64,000 nucleotides of DNA, taken from Microbulbifer aggregans (GTDB taxonomy: Bacteria > Pseudomonadota > Gammaproteobacteria > Pseudomonadales > Cellvibrionaceae). Shown piece by piece: positions 1 through 8,551 of this stretch. A program made the translations under genes and the position numbers. Each line of letters opens with the position of its first letter. The stretch's first letter is position 1. The stretch covers positions 1,240,001 to 1,304,000 of the forward strand of contig NZ_CP014143.1 in the NCBI RefSeq assembly GCF_001750105.1, in the 5' to 3' direction. The notes beneath the pieces were generated by a model. The model searched no databases, was not told the DNA's origin, and worked only from the letters and a program-made list of their open reading frames with translations.

Positions 1-162
1 ATCTCAATTATTGCAAGACGGTTGTGGTGCATTGCAGGCGCAGGCAAGCCTTCTGTGTGAGCCAGAGCTTGGCTCACGCTGATTCACTTTAGTAGAGTGG
101 CTGTTCAGGGCCTTCAGGTCATTCGTCACCTTTCATAAGCACAACAACACAGGCGTGACATT

Positions 163-1857
163 TTGAACAGATTTTCCCGGCGTAATTTTATCAAGACAGC
201 ACTTGCCGCCAGCGGCGGCGTGATGGTCTCCACTTCCCTGCAGGCCATGAGCCGGCCGGAGCTCCCCTCGCAGGTCAGCTTTAGTCACGGGGTCGCCAGC
301 GGTGACCCGCTGCAAGATGCGGTAATTCTCTGGACCCGGGCCACGCCGGCTTCTTCGGTGAGAGATGGTGAGCCGATCAAGGTCACCTGGGAACTGGCCC
401 GGGACGAGCAGTTTGTGGATGTGCTGCGTCGGGGCAGTGCTGAGACGAGTTCGGGGCGCGACTATACCATCAAGATCGATGTGCAGGGGCTAGAGCCGAA
501 TACCGCCTACTACTATCGCTTTGTCGGCGCCAGTGAGCAGAGCCCGGTGGGCCGCACCAAGACCCTGCCCGCCGGTGGCGTGGAGCAGGTAAAACTGGCC
601 GTATTCTCCTGTTCCAATTACCCGGCCGGTTACTTCAATGCCTATGCGCTGGCCGCCCAGCGCGGTGACTGGGATGCGGTGCTTCATCTCGGCGACTACA
701 TCTACGAGTATCCGGCGGACGGTTATGCCACTGAGCGTGCGGCAGAAATTGGCCGCGCGCTGCCAGAAGACAATGCCGGCGAGATTCTGTCGCTGGCGGA
801 CTATCGCAAGCGTTACGCCCTCTACCGTGCCGATAACGGCCTGCAAGCATTGCACGCGGCAGCGCCGTTTATCACCGTCTGGGATGACCACGAAGTTGCC
901 AATGATGCCTGGAAGGGCGGAGCAGAAAATCACAGCCCGGAAGAGGGGGATTTTTTCGAGCGCCGTGCGGCCGCGATTCAGGCCTATTACGAATGGCTGC
1001 CCATTCGCCCACCACAGGGCGAGACCAAGCCGCAGATCTACCGTAGCTTCCAGTTCGGTGACCTGATAGACCTGCATATGCTGGACACCCGGGTTATCGG
1101 CCGCGATGAGCAGCTGCAGTTTTCTCGCTATCTGGGCGAGGATGGCAGTTTCGATGGCCGTGCCTTTGGTGCGGCGCTGGCAGATCCGGAACGCACCCTG
1201 CTCGGCCCGACACAGCGCAACTGGCTGGCGGAAACGCTGCAGCAATCCACAGGCAAATGGCAGCTGCTGGGCCAGCAGGTGCTGATGGGCAAGATGTTCC
1301 TGCCGGCGGAAATCCTCATGAGCTACTACAGTCGGGGCAAGAGGCCAGATCCCACCCGCGAACTGGTTGAGCTGAAAATGGCCAGCCTGAAGGGTGAGCC
1401 GCTGAGCGAAGCCCAGCGTGGGCGGCTGCAGCAGCTGGTGCCTTACAACCTGGATGCCTGGGACGGCTATGCGGTGGAGCGCGAGGCGCTGTACCGGCAT
1501 GTGGCGGAGCTGGGCAAGAACCTGGTGGTAGTGGCAGGGGATACCCACAATGCCTGGTATAACCACCTGAAGGATGACAGCGGCCGTTTAATCGGGCTGG
1601 AATTTGCTACGCCCAGTGTTACTTCACCAGGTATGGAGTCTTATCTGCAGCTGGATGAGCGAGCAGCGCAGGAGCTTGCCCATGGCATGCCGGTTCTGAT
1701 CGACGACCTGCAGTACTGCAACCTGCACCAGCGTGGCTTTATGGCGCTGACCTTCAGCCGTGATGAAGTGCGGGCAGAATGGACGTTTGTGGATAACATC
1801 GACAGCACTGAATTCGCTGAGGTCGGCCGCCACCAAGTTGTCCATCAGCTGGTGTGA
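163..1857 (+). CDS. phoD: PhoD-family alkaline phosphatase/phosphodiesterase, Tat-exported
   Basis: This 564-aa protein matches the PhoD family: secreted metallophosphoesterases that release phosphate from phosphodiesters and monoesters. The N-terminus carries a twin-arginine signal (SRRNFIK, residues about 5-11), a hydrophobic stretch and an Ala-rich cleavage region, so a folded, metal-loaded enzyme is probably exported by Tat. Residues about 40-130 form the PhoD N-terminal Fn3-like domain (SHGVASGDP, ILWTR). The catalytic domain shows metal-binding motifs HLGDYIYEY, WDDHEVAND and, near the C-terminus, GDTHNAW. Translation starts at a TTG placed directly before the Tat signal. It is monocistronic and convergent with rlmJ. 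Phosphate-starvation control is likely from the family, but I did not find a clear Pho box. Confidence 0.9.
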   Translation: MNRFSRRNFIKTALAASGGVMVSTSLQAMSRPELPSQVSFSHGVASGDPLQDAVILWTRATPASSVRDGEPIKVTWELARDEQFVDVLRRGSAETSSGRDYTIKIDVQGLEPNTAYYYRFVGASEQSPVGRTKTLPAGGVEQVKLAVFSCSNYPAGYFNAYALAAQRGDWDAVLHLGDYIYEYPADGYATERAAEIGRALPEDNAGEILSLADYRKRYALYRADNGLQALHAAAPFITVWDDHEVANDAWKGGAENHSPEEGDFFERRAAAIQAYYEWLPIRPPQGETKPQIYRSFQFGDLIDLHMLDTRVIGRDEQLQFSRYLGEDGSFDGRAFGAALADPERTLLGPTQRNWLAETLQQSTGKWQLLGQQVLMGKMFLPAEILMSYYSRGKRPDPTRELVELKMASLKGEPLSEAQRGRLQQLVPYNLDAWDGYAVEREALYRHVAELGKNLVVVAGDTHNAWYNHLKDDSGRLIGLEFATPSVTSPGMESYLQLDERAAQELAHGMPVLIDDLQYCNLHQRGFMALTFSRDEVRAEWTFVDNIDSTEFAEVGRHQVVHQLV

Positions 1858-2258
1858 CTGGGAAGCAGGCCGTTAATTCTTTGTGCCAGTCGAAAGGATA
1901 AAAGACACGTTCCGGGCCACTGAGAAAGGAGTTAGGGCTACATACCTTCGCATAAGTGCGCATATTACCCGGTGGCTCGAATTTGAAAGGTGCGCATCGA
2001 GTGCTGAGGTCGTTTATGCACAAATTGGCGATCGGCGAGTGATAGGCGGAGAGGATGCCCCCTCGTCATATTCAGGGCGAGGAACAACAAGAATGGAATG
2101 AGTGCACGGTTCATATGCTTGCCCTGGAGCAACCGAAACGAGAAGAAAAAAGCCCCCGCACTTGCAGGAGGTAAGGCACATCGAACATGCGATGTGCCTT
2201 GTCCGTCGTTAGCCCTAGCCCAAGGGTATTTTCTCGTCGGTGATGGGACGCATTGGTT
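1858..2258. other. Intergenic region between convergent genes
   Basis: About 400 bp lie between the ends of phoD and rlmJ. Short ORFs here have no recognisable content and no good ribosome site. The only clear structure is the hairpin at 2173-2200 followed on the minus strand by an A/T run near 2145. Confidence 0.5.
2143..2200 (-). terminator. Hairpin terminator downstream of rlmJ
   Basis: There is a perfect 11-bp inverted repeat, 2173-2183 with 2190-2200, around a 6-nt loop. Read on the minus strand it is followed by a weaker GC-rich hairpin and a run of T (complement of the A tract near 2145). It sits about 60 bp past the rlmJ stop and may stop transcription from both convergent genes. Confidence 0.55.
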
Positions 2259-3098
2259 TTACTCTGCGACTAGCGTGCGGCACTCATAGAAGTCTTCTCC
2301 TTCTTCGCCAAGCACGGAAGCCAGACCCGGCAGCAATTCCTGCATATCTCCCAACAACATCCACGGGGGATTGACGACAATCATGCCCGCCGATGTCATG
2401 CCCGGCCCATCGCTATCAGCGGCAATCCCGAGTTCGAACTGCACCACGTTGCGAACACCTGAGCTTTTGATCTGGTTCTCCAACTGGTCGATGCGCGCGC
2501 GCTCAACCACCGGGTACCAGAGCGCTACGGTGGCGGCAGGCATCCTGCGATAGATCAGCTTCAGTGCATCGATGACCCGCTGGTAGTCCTGCTTCATCTC
2601 GTAGGGTGGATCGATGAGGATGAAGGCGCGGCGCGATTGGGTGGGCAGCAAACCTGTAAGGGCGCGGAACCCATCCTCCTGGCGAATCTGCACATTGCCT
2701 GCCGAGCAGGAACGGCGTAATTCCGCCACATCGCTCGGGTGGAGTTCATACAGCCAGGCTTTGTCCTGCGGGCGCAGCAGGTTGCGGGCGATGGCAGGAG
2801 AACCGGGATAGACCCGCAGCCGCTCGTCCGGATTGTGCGACCAGATCTGCTCCAGGTAGGTCTGCAGGGTCGCCACATCCGGTGTGCACTGCAACAGGCG
2901 ACCGATGCCATTGCGATATTCGTTGTTCTTGGCCGCCATGGCGCTCTGTAGGCGGTAGAGCCCGGCACCGGCGTGGGTATCGATATAGTCGAAGGCTTTG
3001 TCCTTCTTTTGCAGGTAGGTGAGGATTTCCACCTGCACAAGGTGCTTCAGCACGTCGGCAAAATTGCCGGCGTGGAAGCCGTGGCGATAACTGAGCAT
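2259..3098 (-). CDS. rlmJ: 23S rRNA (adenine2030-N6)-methyltransferase RlmJ
   Basis: The 279-aa protein matches the RlmJ (YhiR) family, which methylates A2030 of 23S rRNA using S-adenosylmethionine. It begins MLSYRHGFHAGNFADVLKH, the characteristic start of this family, and the catalytic N6-methyltransferase motif DPPYE is present near residue 165. The open frame extends upstream for 52 codons, but the ATG at 3098 matches the family start and the 280-aa E. coli length. It is a single gene, convergent with phoD. Confidence 0.93.
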   Translation of the reverse strand: MLSYRHGFHAGNFADVLKHLVQVEILTYLQKKDKAFDYIDTHAGAGLYRLQSAMAAKNNEYRNGIGRLLQCTPDVATLQTYLEQIWSHNPDERLRVYPGSPAIARNLLRPQDKAWLYELHPSDVAELRRSCSAGNVQIRQEDGFRALTGLLPTQSRRAFILIDPPYEMKQDYQRVIDALKLIYRRMPAATVALWYPVVERARIDQLENQIKSSGVRNVVQFELGIAADSDGPGMTSAGMIVVNPPWMLLGDMQELLPGLASVLGEEGEDFYECRTLVAE

Positions 3099-3330
3099 GG
3101 GACCCGTCTGAAAAATCTCAAATAGACAATCGGGCCTTTGGCCGGGGAGCGGCCGAGGCGGCTGTTGGGAGTAGCCTTGGGTGACGGACCGGGACCGGCC
3201 CACCAGGGATCTCGCGCGGATTTTGTGCCTATTCCGGGTGGCTGTAAACAAGATTTGAGCGGGAAGGATGGGGGCGTTTTTAGGGGTGGCAGATGCGCTA
3301 AAAACATGGGGTGGGGGGAGGGTTGGCTTT

Positions 3331-3360
3331 GCCCTTTGGGCTCGCTGGTCTCTGGTGGCT
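3331..3360. repeat. Repeat copy A (30 bp) downstream of tRNA-Arg
   Basis: A 30-bp stretch starting GCCCTTTGGGCTCGCTGG is repeated at 3625-3654 with one difference. Each copy is followed by a TCGAACCTGGG motif (3375-3385 and 3743-3753). Confidence 0.75.
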
Positions 3361-3544
3361 TTGCCTCCTCTCGCTCGAACCTGGGAGGCTTTTATCGAAC
3401 TCTCTCGGACAAACCATATGCAGGAAATGCCGTTAGTTGGCTGAAGGAAGAGGGAATAGTACAGGGGGCTGCTGCGGGGAGAGGATTAGCTCCCTTCGGT
3501 CGCTGCTCTACAGCGGCGTTGCCGCTCTCGAGTCGAACGGAGGT

Positions 3545-3555
3545 TCGAACCTGGG
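3545..3555. repeat. TCGAACCTGGG motif, middle copy
   Basis: This 11-bp motif occurs three times: 3375-3385, 3545-3555 and 3743-3753. The middle copy follows a diverged unit that begins with GAGGATTAGCT at about 3480, similar to the start of the third unit at about 3611. Confidence 0.7.
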
Positions 3556-3624
3556 CCTTCAGGCCCACCACATTCAAGAAGGGCATCTCGAAGGGTGGGG
3601 CTTGATGCGCGGAGGATTAGCTTC

Positions 3625-3654
3625 GCCCTTTGGGCTCGCTGGTCTCCGGTGGCT
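3625..3654. repeat. Repeat copy B (30 bp) downstream of tRNA-Arg
   Basis: This copy matches 29 of 30 bases of 3331-3360. It lies in a larger unit (about 3611-3753) that includes GC-rich inverted repeats and the perfect CTAATTTGC...GCAAATTAG hairpin at 3717-3737. Confidence 0.75.
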
Positions 3655-3787
3655 GCGCCACGTGGACTCGCGCGCGGCGCTCGGGGCTGCGCCCCGCCGT
3701 CGCGAGCTCCGGCGCCCTAATTTGCCTAGCAAATTAGTCGGCTCGAACCTGGGAATTGGTCGAAGCCCTTGGGCTTGGGTCGATATA

Positions 3788-3820
3788 CAAAAAAGGCCAC
3801 CCGTTGGGTGGCCTTTTTTG
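3788..3820 (-). terminator. Intrinsic terminator of tRNA-Arg
   Basis: A near-perfect palindrome, A6-GGCCACCC-GTT-GGGTGGCC-T6, lies just past the tRNA 3' end on the minus strand. Stem and T run make it a strong Rho-independent terminator; its symmetry would let it work in both directions. Confidence 0.9.
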
Positions 3821-3824
3821 TATA

Positions 3825-3901
<77 letters not shown>

Positions 3902-4059
3902 GAAACTCTGATTGTCTATCCGGCGCTGTGCCTGTTTCGGGGCGGGAAGCTTTCGGCTTCCGGCAGCGCTCCCCTCGCTTGGCTCGGGTCCGGCCACCAA
4001 TCACAGATTGGCGTCGTTCGGCGGCGCGCAAGGCGGTGCCTTGCCTACGCTTGCCTCAC

Positions 4060-4078
4060 CCAGCTGAGCTACGGGCGG
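4060..4078 (-). repeat. 19-nt duplicate of the tRNA-Arg 5' end
   Basis: Positions 4060-4078 exactly repeat 3884-3902, the acceptor 5' strand and D-arm of tRNA-Arg in the same orientation. No D-loop completion, anticodon or T-arm follows, so it is a truncated tRNA remnant and not a gene. It is 176 bp upstream of the intact tRNA. Confidence 0.8.
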
Positions 4079-4173
4079 ATCTCGTATGGCTCTGAGGCCA
4101 GCGAGGACGCGGATTATACAGAAGGGGTGGGGGTCGGCAAAGTGGTTCTGGGCCAATTCCTTTGGCGCCGCCC

Positions 4174-4202
4174 TTCGCAGCGGGCGGCACAATGCTTATA
4201 AT
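4174..4202 (+). promoter_or_regulatory. Sigma-70 promoter of the cytochrome c5 gene
   Basis: A -35 element TTCGCA (4174-4179) and a perfect -10 TATAAT (4197-4202) are separated by 17 bp. Transcription would start near 4209, about 68 nt before the cytochrome start codon. Confidence 0.65.
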
Positions 4203-4276
4203 GCGCGGCTGGTAGAAGTGTGCGGCAAAAAGCCGGAAGTCTACGGGCTGCGACGGTGGCCTCTAGGGGGAGAGAA

Positions 4277-4693
4277 ATGAAGAAGATTGTAGGTATCGTG
4301 GCGGCCCTGGCTCTGGGTGCGACCGTGGCAGTAGCCCAGTCCGTGGATGAGCAGATTGCGGAGCGCCTGACCGCGCCAGACAACATCTGCATGCAGGGCG
4401 ACGAGTGTGCCGCTGCGGCTCCGGCAGCAACTGCTTCCGCCGGTGGCGGCACCCGCTCCGGTGAAGACGTGTACAACGGCTCCTGTCAGACCTGCCATGC
4501 GGCTGGTGTGGCCGGTGCACCCAAGCTCGGTGATGCCGCGGCCTGGTCTCCGCGTATCGCTCAGGGCATGGAGACCCTCTACACCCACGCCATCAATGGC
4601 TTCAATGCCATGCCGGCCAAGGGCCTGTGTGCGGACTGCAGCGACGAAGAGATTCAGGCTGCCGTCGACTACATGGCGGAGAACAGCAAGTAA
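4277..4693 (+). CDS. Cytochrome c5-type periplasmic c-type cytochrome
   Basis: The 138-aa protein has a Sec signal peptide (MKKIVGIVAALALGATVAVAQ). An Ala/Gly-rich linker leads into one class I cytochrome c domain with the haem attachment motif CQTCH and a later methionine ligand region (FNAMPAKG). The extra pair CADC after it is typical of the cytochrome c5 family, soluble periplasmic electron carriers that feed terminal oxidases. The ATG at 4277 has a GGGGGAGAG ribosome site, which rules out the in-frame start 57 nt upstream. It is monocistronic, with its own promoter and a strong terminator. Confidence 0.9.
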   Translation: MKKIVGIVAALALGATVAVAQSVDEQIAERLTAPDNICMQGDECAAAAPAATASAGGGTRSGEDVYNGSCQTCHAAGVAGAPKLGDAAAWSPRIAQGMETLYTHAINGFNAMPAKGLCADCSDEEIQAAVDYMAENSK

Positions 4694-4715
4694 GCGACTG
4701 CTTACTCCTGTTGCG

Positions 4716-4745
4716 AAAAGGCCGCTCATCGAGCGGCCTTTTTTG
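4716..4745 (+). terminator. Intrinsic terminator after cytochrome c5
   Basis: Stem GGCCGCTC/GAGCGGCC (4720-4727 with 4731-4738), a 3-nt loop and a following T6 run form a textbook Rho-independent terminator. Confidence 0.93.
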
Positions 4746-4999
4746 TGCCGGCCGGGGTTCTCCGCTTCCGGTTCACCCCCTATTCCTTCATCCCCCCCTT
4801 AGCAGTGATGTGAGCTTCATCGGCGGTTTTATCGCGCGTTTCGATAATTTACGCGCCAAAAACCGATAAGCAGGTGTCATTCCCCCTGTGATCAAGTTAG
4901 ATTCCAGATCCTCTTAAGATTGCTCTGTTGGTCTTTTGTTCTGCTTTAGGGCTATCGGGCAAAGAAAAATAATTATTTAGATGCAGGAAGGGAGACCCG
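4746..4999. other. Upstream region of the 5.0-6.2 kb two-gene unit
   Basis: About 250 bp separate the terminator from the next start codon. It becomes AT-rich near 4960-4980, just before a GGAAGGGAG ribosome site. I do not see a convincing sigma-70 promoter and no gene is supported. Confidence 0.4.
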
Positions 5000-5365
5000 A
5001 TGTCCTATCAATGGAAGAACAATCTGGCCTGTCAGGCGACTTACAAGATCCTGTCCGGGCGCAACAAGATGGATCAGTTTGATCCGGAGGATTACTCCCT
5101 GGCCGAAGCGGGCGAGCTCAAGCTGCGGGATCTGCGCTTCCGTATCACCAGCACCGATGCCTTTGATGGCTTCGAGGCCAAGCAGACGGCACTGCTGTTC
5201 TTTAAAGCCCTGCGAGACGATTACAGCCCCAAAAAGGAAAACCGCGAGATCACCAGTAACCAGTTCGTGCTTACCCTGGTCGAGCTGTTCCGGAGCGATG
5301 AAAAGACCCTGACCGATCTCGCCGCCACCGTGGATGAGTTCTGCAAATTCGAGGATGAGTTCTGA
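5000..5365 (+). CDS. Hypothetical protein, 121 aa, in a two-gene unit
   Basis: I do not recognise this protein. It is soluble, has no signal peptide or membrane segment, and is rich in charged residues, with a strongly acidic C-terminal end. Its secondary-structure pattern looks mainly helical. The ATG is preceded by the ribosome site GGAAGGGAG. Its stop codon overlaps the start of the next gene by one base (TGATG), so the two are translationally coupled and probably act together. Confidence 0.75.
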   Translation: MSYQWKNNLACQATYKILSGRNKMDQFDPEDYSLAEAGELKLRDLRFRITSTDAFDGFEAKQTALLFFKALRDDYSPKKENREITSNQFVLTLVELFRSDEKTLTDLAATVDEFCKFEDEF

Positions 5366-6216
5366 TGAGGCGTATAACCCCTGAGCTCGCTGCCGCCGCG
5401 GTCGCGTTGTCGATGACGGCAACGGTGCTTGCAGCGGAAGATGATCGCAAAGCGCAATTCGCCCCGACGCTCCTCAGTGCAGAGTCTGACAGTACGGTGC
5501 TGGGACTGAGTTATGAGTTGGCCAACTCGGGGCGCCGCAACTTTGCATCGCCGGCAGCCGCAGATAGTGACGAGTGGGAAGACCCAAACATCGACGCACT
5601 GGAGTGGGGCTATACCCTGAAAGGGGTGCTGACCGGGAACCCGGATGACAATCCGGAGAATTTTGCCGAGCTGGACGTGTACCTGAATTACTCCCGGCTG
5701 GCTCTGAATCTGCCGGTGCAGGAGTTTGGTGCGGTGTACAGGTACGAGGCGGACCAGTCGTTCGACAACAAACAGTCCGTGGTCGGCCTGCGCTACACCG
5801 CGCATGTCAGCCGTCTGGTGCCCGACACTTATCGCACCAGCGGCGATCTATTGATACGAGCCACCCTGGGTGAAGTCACCCCGCTGACCGATACCGCCCG
5901 TGAGGCTGTGCTGGGCAGCGGGCCGGATAGTTACCAGCGCTGGGATGCCATTGCCCTGTACAAGGTGCCGGTGCGGGACTGGTTGGGCGATTACAGCGAG
6001 GATCTCGAGATCAGCTACCGCTATTTTGAGGAACTGGATCCGCCAGAGGCGATTCAGGAAGCGGGCCTGGAAAACTCCGAGTATTTCTCGGTAGTCCTGA
6101 ACCTGAAAAACAATCTCTTCGTCGCCTACACCGAGGGTGAACTGCCAACCGACCTGGAAGAAGACAAGACCTTCAAGCTCGGCTGGAGCTGGGAGTTGGG
6201 CGACCTGGTGCGCTGA
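5365..6216 (+). CDS. Hypothetical exported protein, possible outer-membrane beta-barrel
   Basis: This 283-aa product starts with a hydrophobic signal sequence (residues about 8-22, ending VLAA). The rest alternates polar and aromatic residues, as in beta strands (GLSYELAN, LDVYLNYSRLAL, FGAVYRYEADQSF). It ends with an amphipathic strand, FKLGWSWELGDLVR. That pattern fits a small outer-membrane barrel or periplasmic beta-rich protein, but no family is recognised. It is coupled to the upstream 121-aa gene by a one-base overlap and followed by a perfect hairpin. Confidence 0.75.
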   Translation: MRRITPELAAAAVALSMTATVLAAEDDRKAQFAPTLLSAESDSTVLGLSYELANSGRRNFASPAAADSDEWEDPNIDALEWGYTLKGVLTGNPDDNPENFAELDVYLNYSRLALNLPVQEFGAVYRYEADQSFDNKQSVVGLRYTAHVSRLVPDTYRTSGDLLIRATLGEVTPLTDTAREAVLGSGPDSYQRWDAIALYKVPVRDWLGDYSEDLEISYRYFEELDPPEAIQEAGLENSEYFSVVLNLKNNLFVAYTEGELPTDLEEDKTFKLGWSWELGDLVR

Positions 6217-6223
6217 CCAGCTC

Positions 6224-6248
6224 GGGTTGCCTGCTCAGCAGGCAGCCC
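6224..6248. terminator. Hairpin between convergent genes
   Basis: An 11-bp stem with one wobble pair (6224-6234 with 6238-6248) and a 3-nt loop lies 8 bp past the preceding stop codon. There is no T run, so it may act as an RNA 3'-end stabiliser or a weak terminator. Confidence 0.5.
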
Positions 6249-6335
6249 GGTTGTGGATCATGGAGATGTGGGGGGCATCCCAGACCAGTGGTCGCATGCA
6301 GAGTTATTGGGCGGATCCTCCGGTAGGAGCTCCGC

Positions 6336-8327
6336 CTAACTTCCCGGTAAAGTACAAAGGGAGAGGTCGCTGTAATTTGGATGGAAAAAAGTCAGTGAAT
6401 TGTTCTTATATCCGCCATCCTCTGTCCCGAAGGCGGCGTGTTCTTGCCAGATCAGCGCCAGCTGATTTGACTGGCGTACACTGAAGCTCCCACTGATGTC
6501 CCCCCATTGGCCCATGGGGCCAAAGGCATCAAGCTGGGACCAGCCGGAGGCCTCGTCAAAGCAGAAAAGGTAAAAATTGTCGACTGCGGGAACATGCATA
6601 ACCCAGCTGTCGTTGACTGGTATCGGTGGATGATCCAGTGTGGGGGTGGCAAGCCCGATAGCCCCGAGGCTTTCTTGTTCGTCCCAGGACATCCCTGAGA
6701 AGAGCCAGGTTGCTGAACCGGCTCCTAGAGAGTCAGCTACGAGCATCAGGGCTCTTTCGCCGCTCCAGCTTAGCTCTATCTCGGTACCGACGCGCATCAC
6801 TCCATAGGCATAGATTTCCTGGAGTGACCAACCATCGGTTAGGGTGCGAGTAGCCAATTGCAACCCAGATTCATTGAAGTCGAACTCATCCCGTCTCGGA
6901 GCGTAGGTGATAGGTATCGCGAGGCTTCCGGTTGCACTTATTGCTGGGCGTCTGGGGCCACCTGCATCGAGGGATATCGGTAACTCCTCGACAATTATCT
7001 CGATTGGCTGCTGATCGAAATTAAAGCGATGGGTCTGTAGTAATTTCTGGCCATCTTCTTTCTCAATGACTCTTGTAAGTGCAGCATAACCCTGGCGATT
7101 GGCATTCATTGACCTGATGTCGCGAGGTAGTTCAATCATCTCCTGAGACCATATGCCATCTGGAGTGCGAGTTTTGCACTGGGTAAGCAAGACCGAGGTG
7201 TTTAGCCAGCAGGCAAGCAAGCTACCTGAGTCACTCTTGAAAAGGTAATTGGGTTCGTAAAAGGCGTCTTCTGTGCTTTCACTAAGGGTGACGAAGGATG
7301 CCTGCTTTGTTTGTGTATTGATGTCGGCGCTCAATGCAGCGGTAGGAGTGATCCAGAAAAGCGTCACGACTTGGTCTCTGAATGTACTTCTCAAGACGCT
7401 GCCATGCGATTGCAGCTCGAAATTCTGAAATACGTTAAATTTCTCTTCGAGAGAGTTTGTTGCCGCGTTGAAAACCTGCAGGTCCACTGTGAATTGACCG
7501 GAACTTGATCCGGTTAGGAGCGCGATATTACCTTTCTCGTTAGATGGCAGTCCAAAAGTGGAAAACCATGGTGCGTTGTTGAGCCTTTGTCTGTCTGAGC
7601 CGATGAGATAATAGTCTCCGACGGTAACTTCTCTTGTGCCGAGGTCAACACCTTCATAGTTCAGTATTACTTCAGTATTACCAACTGAGCGAGGGGTGAG
7701 ATGTCCTGTCAGAGGTGATCGATCAGGGTGCACTATGACTGAATAAAGTGTTCCAGAGAAGTCGGCGATATCCGGGTTAGATGAGGTGTAAATGATGTCA
7801 CCGAGAATCGAGAAGTCGGGTGCACCCTGAACTCTTGCGTGTGCATGCTTCAAAAAGGGCATGGCAGTGTTCTTTGGGAAGGTAATAGCCCGTTGTACCG
7901 TTTCAATCGAATGGATATAGGGTGAAACCGTGATGTCTATAGAATCTTCATGGCCCTGATGCGAGGCGGTAATGGTGGCTGAGCCGGTTTCAAGAGGGTG
8001 TACGTAAGTTGTCCCGTCAGTTGCCTCTATTTTGGCCACTGTGGTTGGGTCTACGGACCACTCTGCTGAAGATGTTATGTCCTCGGACGATCCATCTGAG
8101 TAGATCAGTGACAGGGAAATTGCCTGTTTTTCCCCATAGTAAAGAAGTTCGGTGGTGCTCAGGGATATGCTGACTTTTTGGGCAACCGGGGGGCTTTCAG
8201 TTTCTTCCTTGTTGCCTGAACCTGACGAGCTGCCCCCCCCTCCGCAAGCACACAGCAACAACGTAAGGATGGTACTGACGGCAAATGGAATAAAGCGTCG
8301 AGAGAACTCTTTAATCGTCATTATCAT
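6336..8327 (-). CDS. Lipoprotein with bacterial Ig-like (Big_2) domain
   Basis: The 663-aa protein starts with a lipoprotein signal: basic residues, a hydrophobic core and the lipobox LCAC followed by a Gly/Ser-rich linker, so it should be lipid-anchored. Residues about 50-130 look like a Big_2 Ig-like domain (SISLSTTELLYYGEKQ, a typical GSATITA turn). The remainder is a long beta-rich region I cannot assign. The frame extends 41 codons further upstream, but only the ATG at 8327 (or 8321) puts the signal sequence at the N-terminus. The gene is visibly more AT-rich than its neighbours, suggesting acquisition. It stands alone, convergent with the preceding unit. Confidence 0.8.
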   Translation of the reverse strand: MIMTIKEFSRRFIPFAVSTILTLLLCACGGGGSSSGSGNKEETESPPVAQKVSISLSTTELLYYGEKQAISLSLIYSDGSSEDITSSAEWSVDPTTVAKIEATDGTTYVHPLETGSATITASHQGHEDSIDITVSPYIHSIETVQRAITFPKNTAMPFLKHAHARVQGAPDFSILGDIIYTSSNPDIADFSGTLYSVIVHPDRSPLTGHLTPRSVGNTEVILNYEGVDLGTREVTVGDYYLIGSDRQRLNNAPWFSTFGLPSNEKGNIALLTGSSSGQFTVDLQVFNAATNSLEEKFNVFQNFELQSHGSVLRSTFRDQVVTLFWITPTAALSADINTQTKQASFVTLSESTEDAFYEPNYLFKSDSGSLLACWLNTSVLLTQCKTRTPDGIWSQEMIELPRDIRSMNANRQGYAALTRVIEKEDGQKLLQTHRFNFDQQPIEIIVEELPISLDAGGPRRPAISATGSLAIPITYAPRRDEFDFNESGLQLATRTLTDGWSLQEIYAYGVMRVGTEIELSWSGERALMLVADSLGAGSATWLFSGMSWDEQESLGAIGLATPTLDHPPIPVNDSWVMHVPAVDNFYLFCFDEASGWSQLDAFGPMGQWGDISGSFSVRQSNQLALIWQEHAAFGTEDGGYKNNSLTFFHPNYSDLSLCTLPGS

Positions 8328-8551
8328 TTTTCTAATGCAGATATTTTGATTAGGCGTTATAGGTGCAGAAGAGCAGCATACACGCGAGTACACCGCGAAG
8401 TGGGTGCGCACCATGCTGTACTGAGGGGGTTGCCCGGCCTGAGAATACAAGAGTGCTGGGCATTAGTTAAGGTTTTGTGCTCGGTGTGGAATAGCTGCGC
8501 GCACCATAAAGAGCGCGCGATGCTATCGAAGAACAGAGCGTGAAATCTTGA

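Noticed and set aside
490..1566. 358-codon minus-strand frame inside phoD
   Set aside because: It is a shadow of a clear PhoD gene in a GC-rich genome; no domain, no ribosome site.
1883..2289. Short plus-strand frames after phoD
   Set aside because: They are low-information, cross a hairpin and lack good ribosome sites.
2259..3251. RlmJ with 51 extra residues
   Set aside because: The ATG at 3098 gives the conserved N-terminus MLSYRHGFHAGNF.
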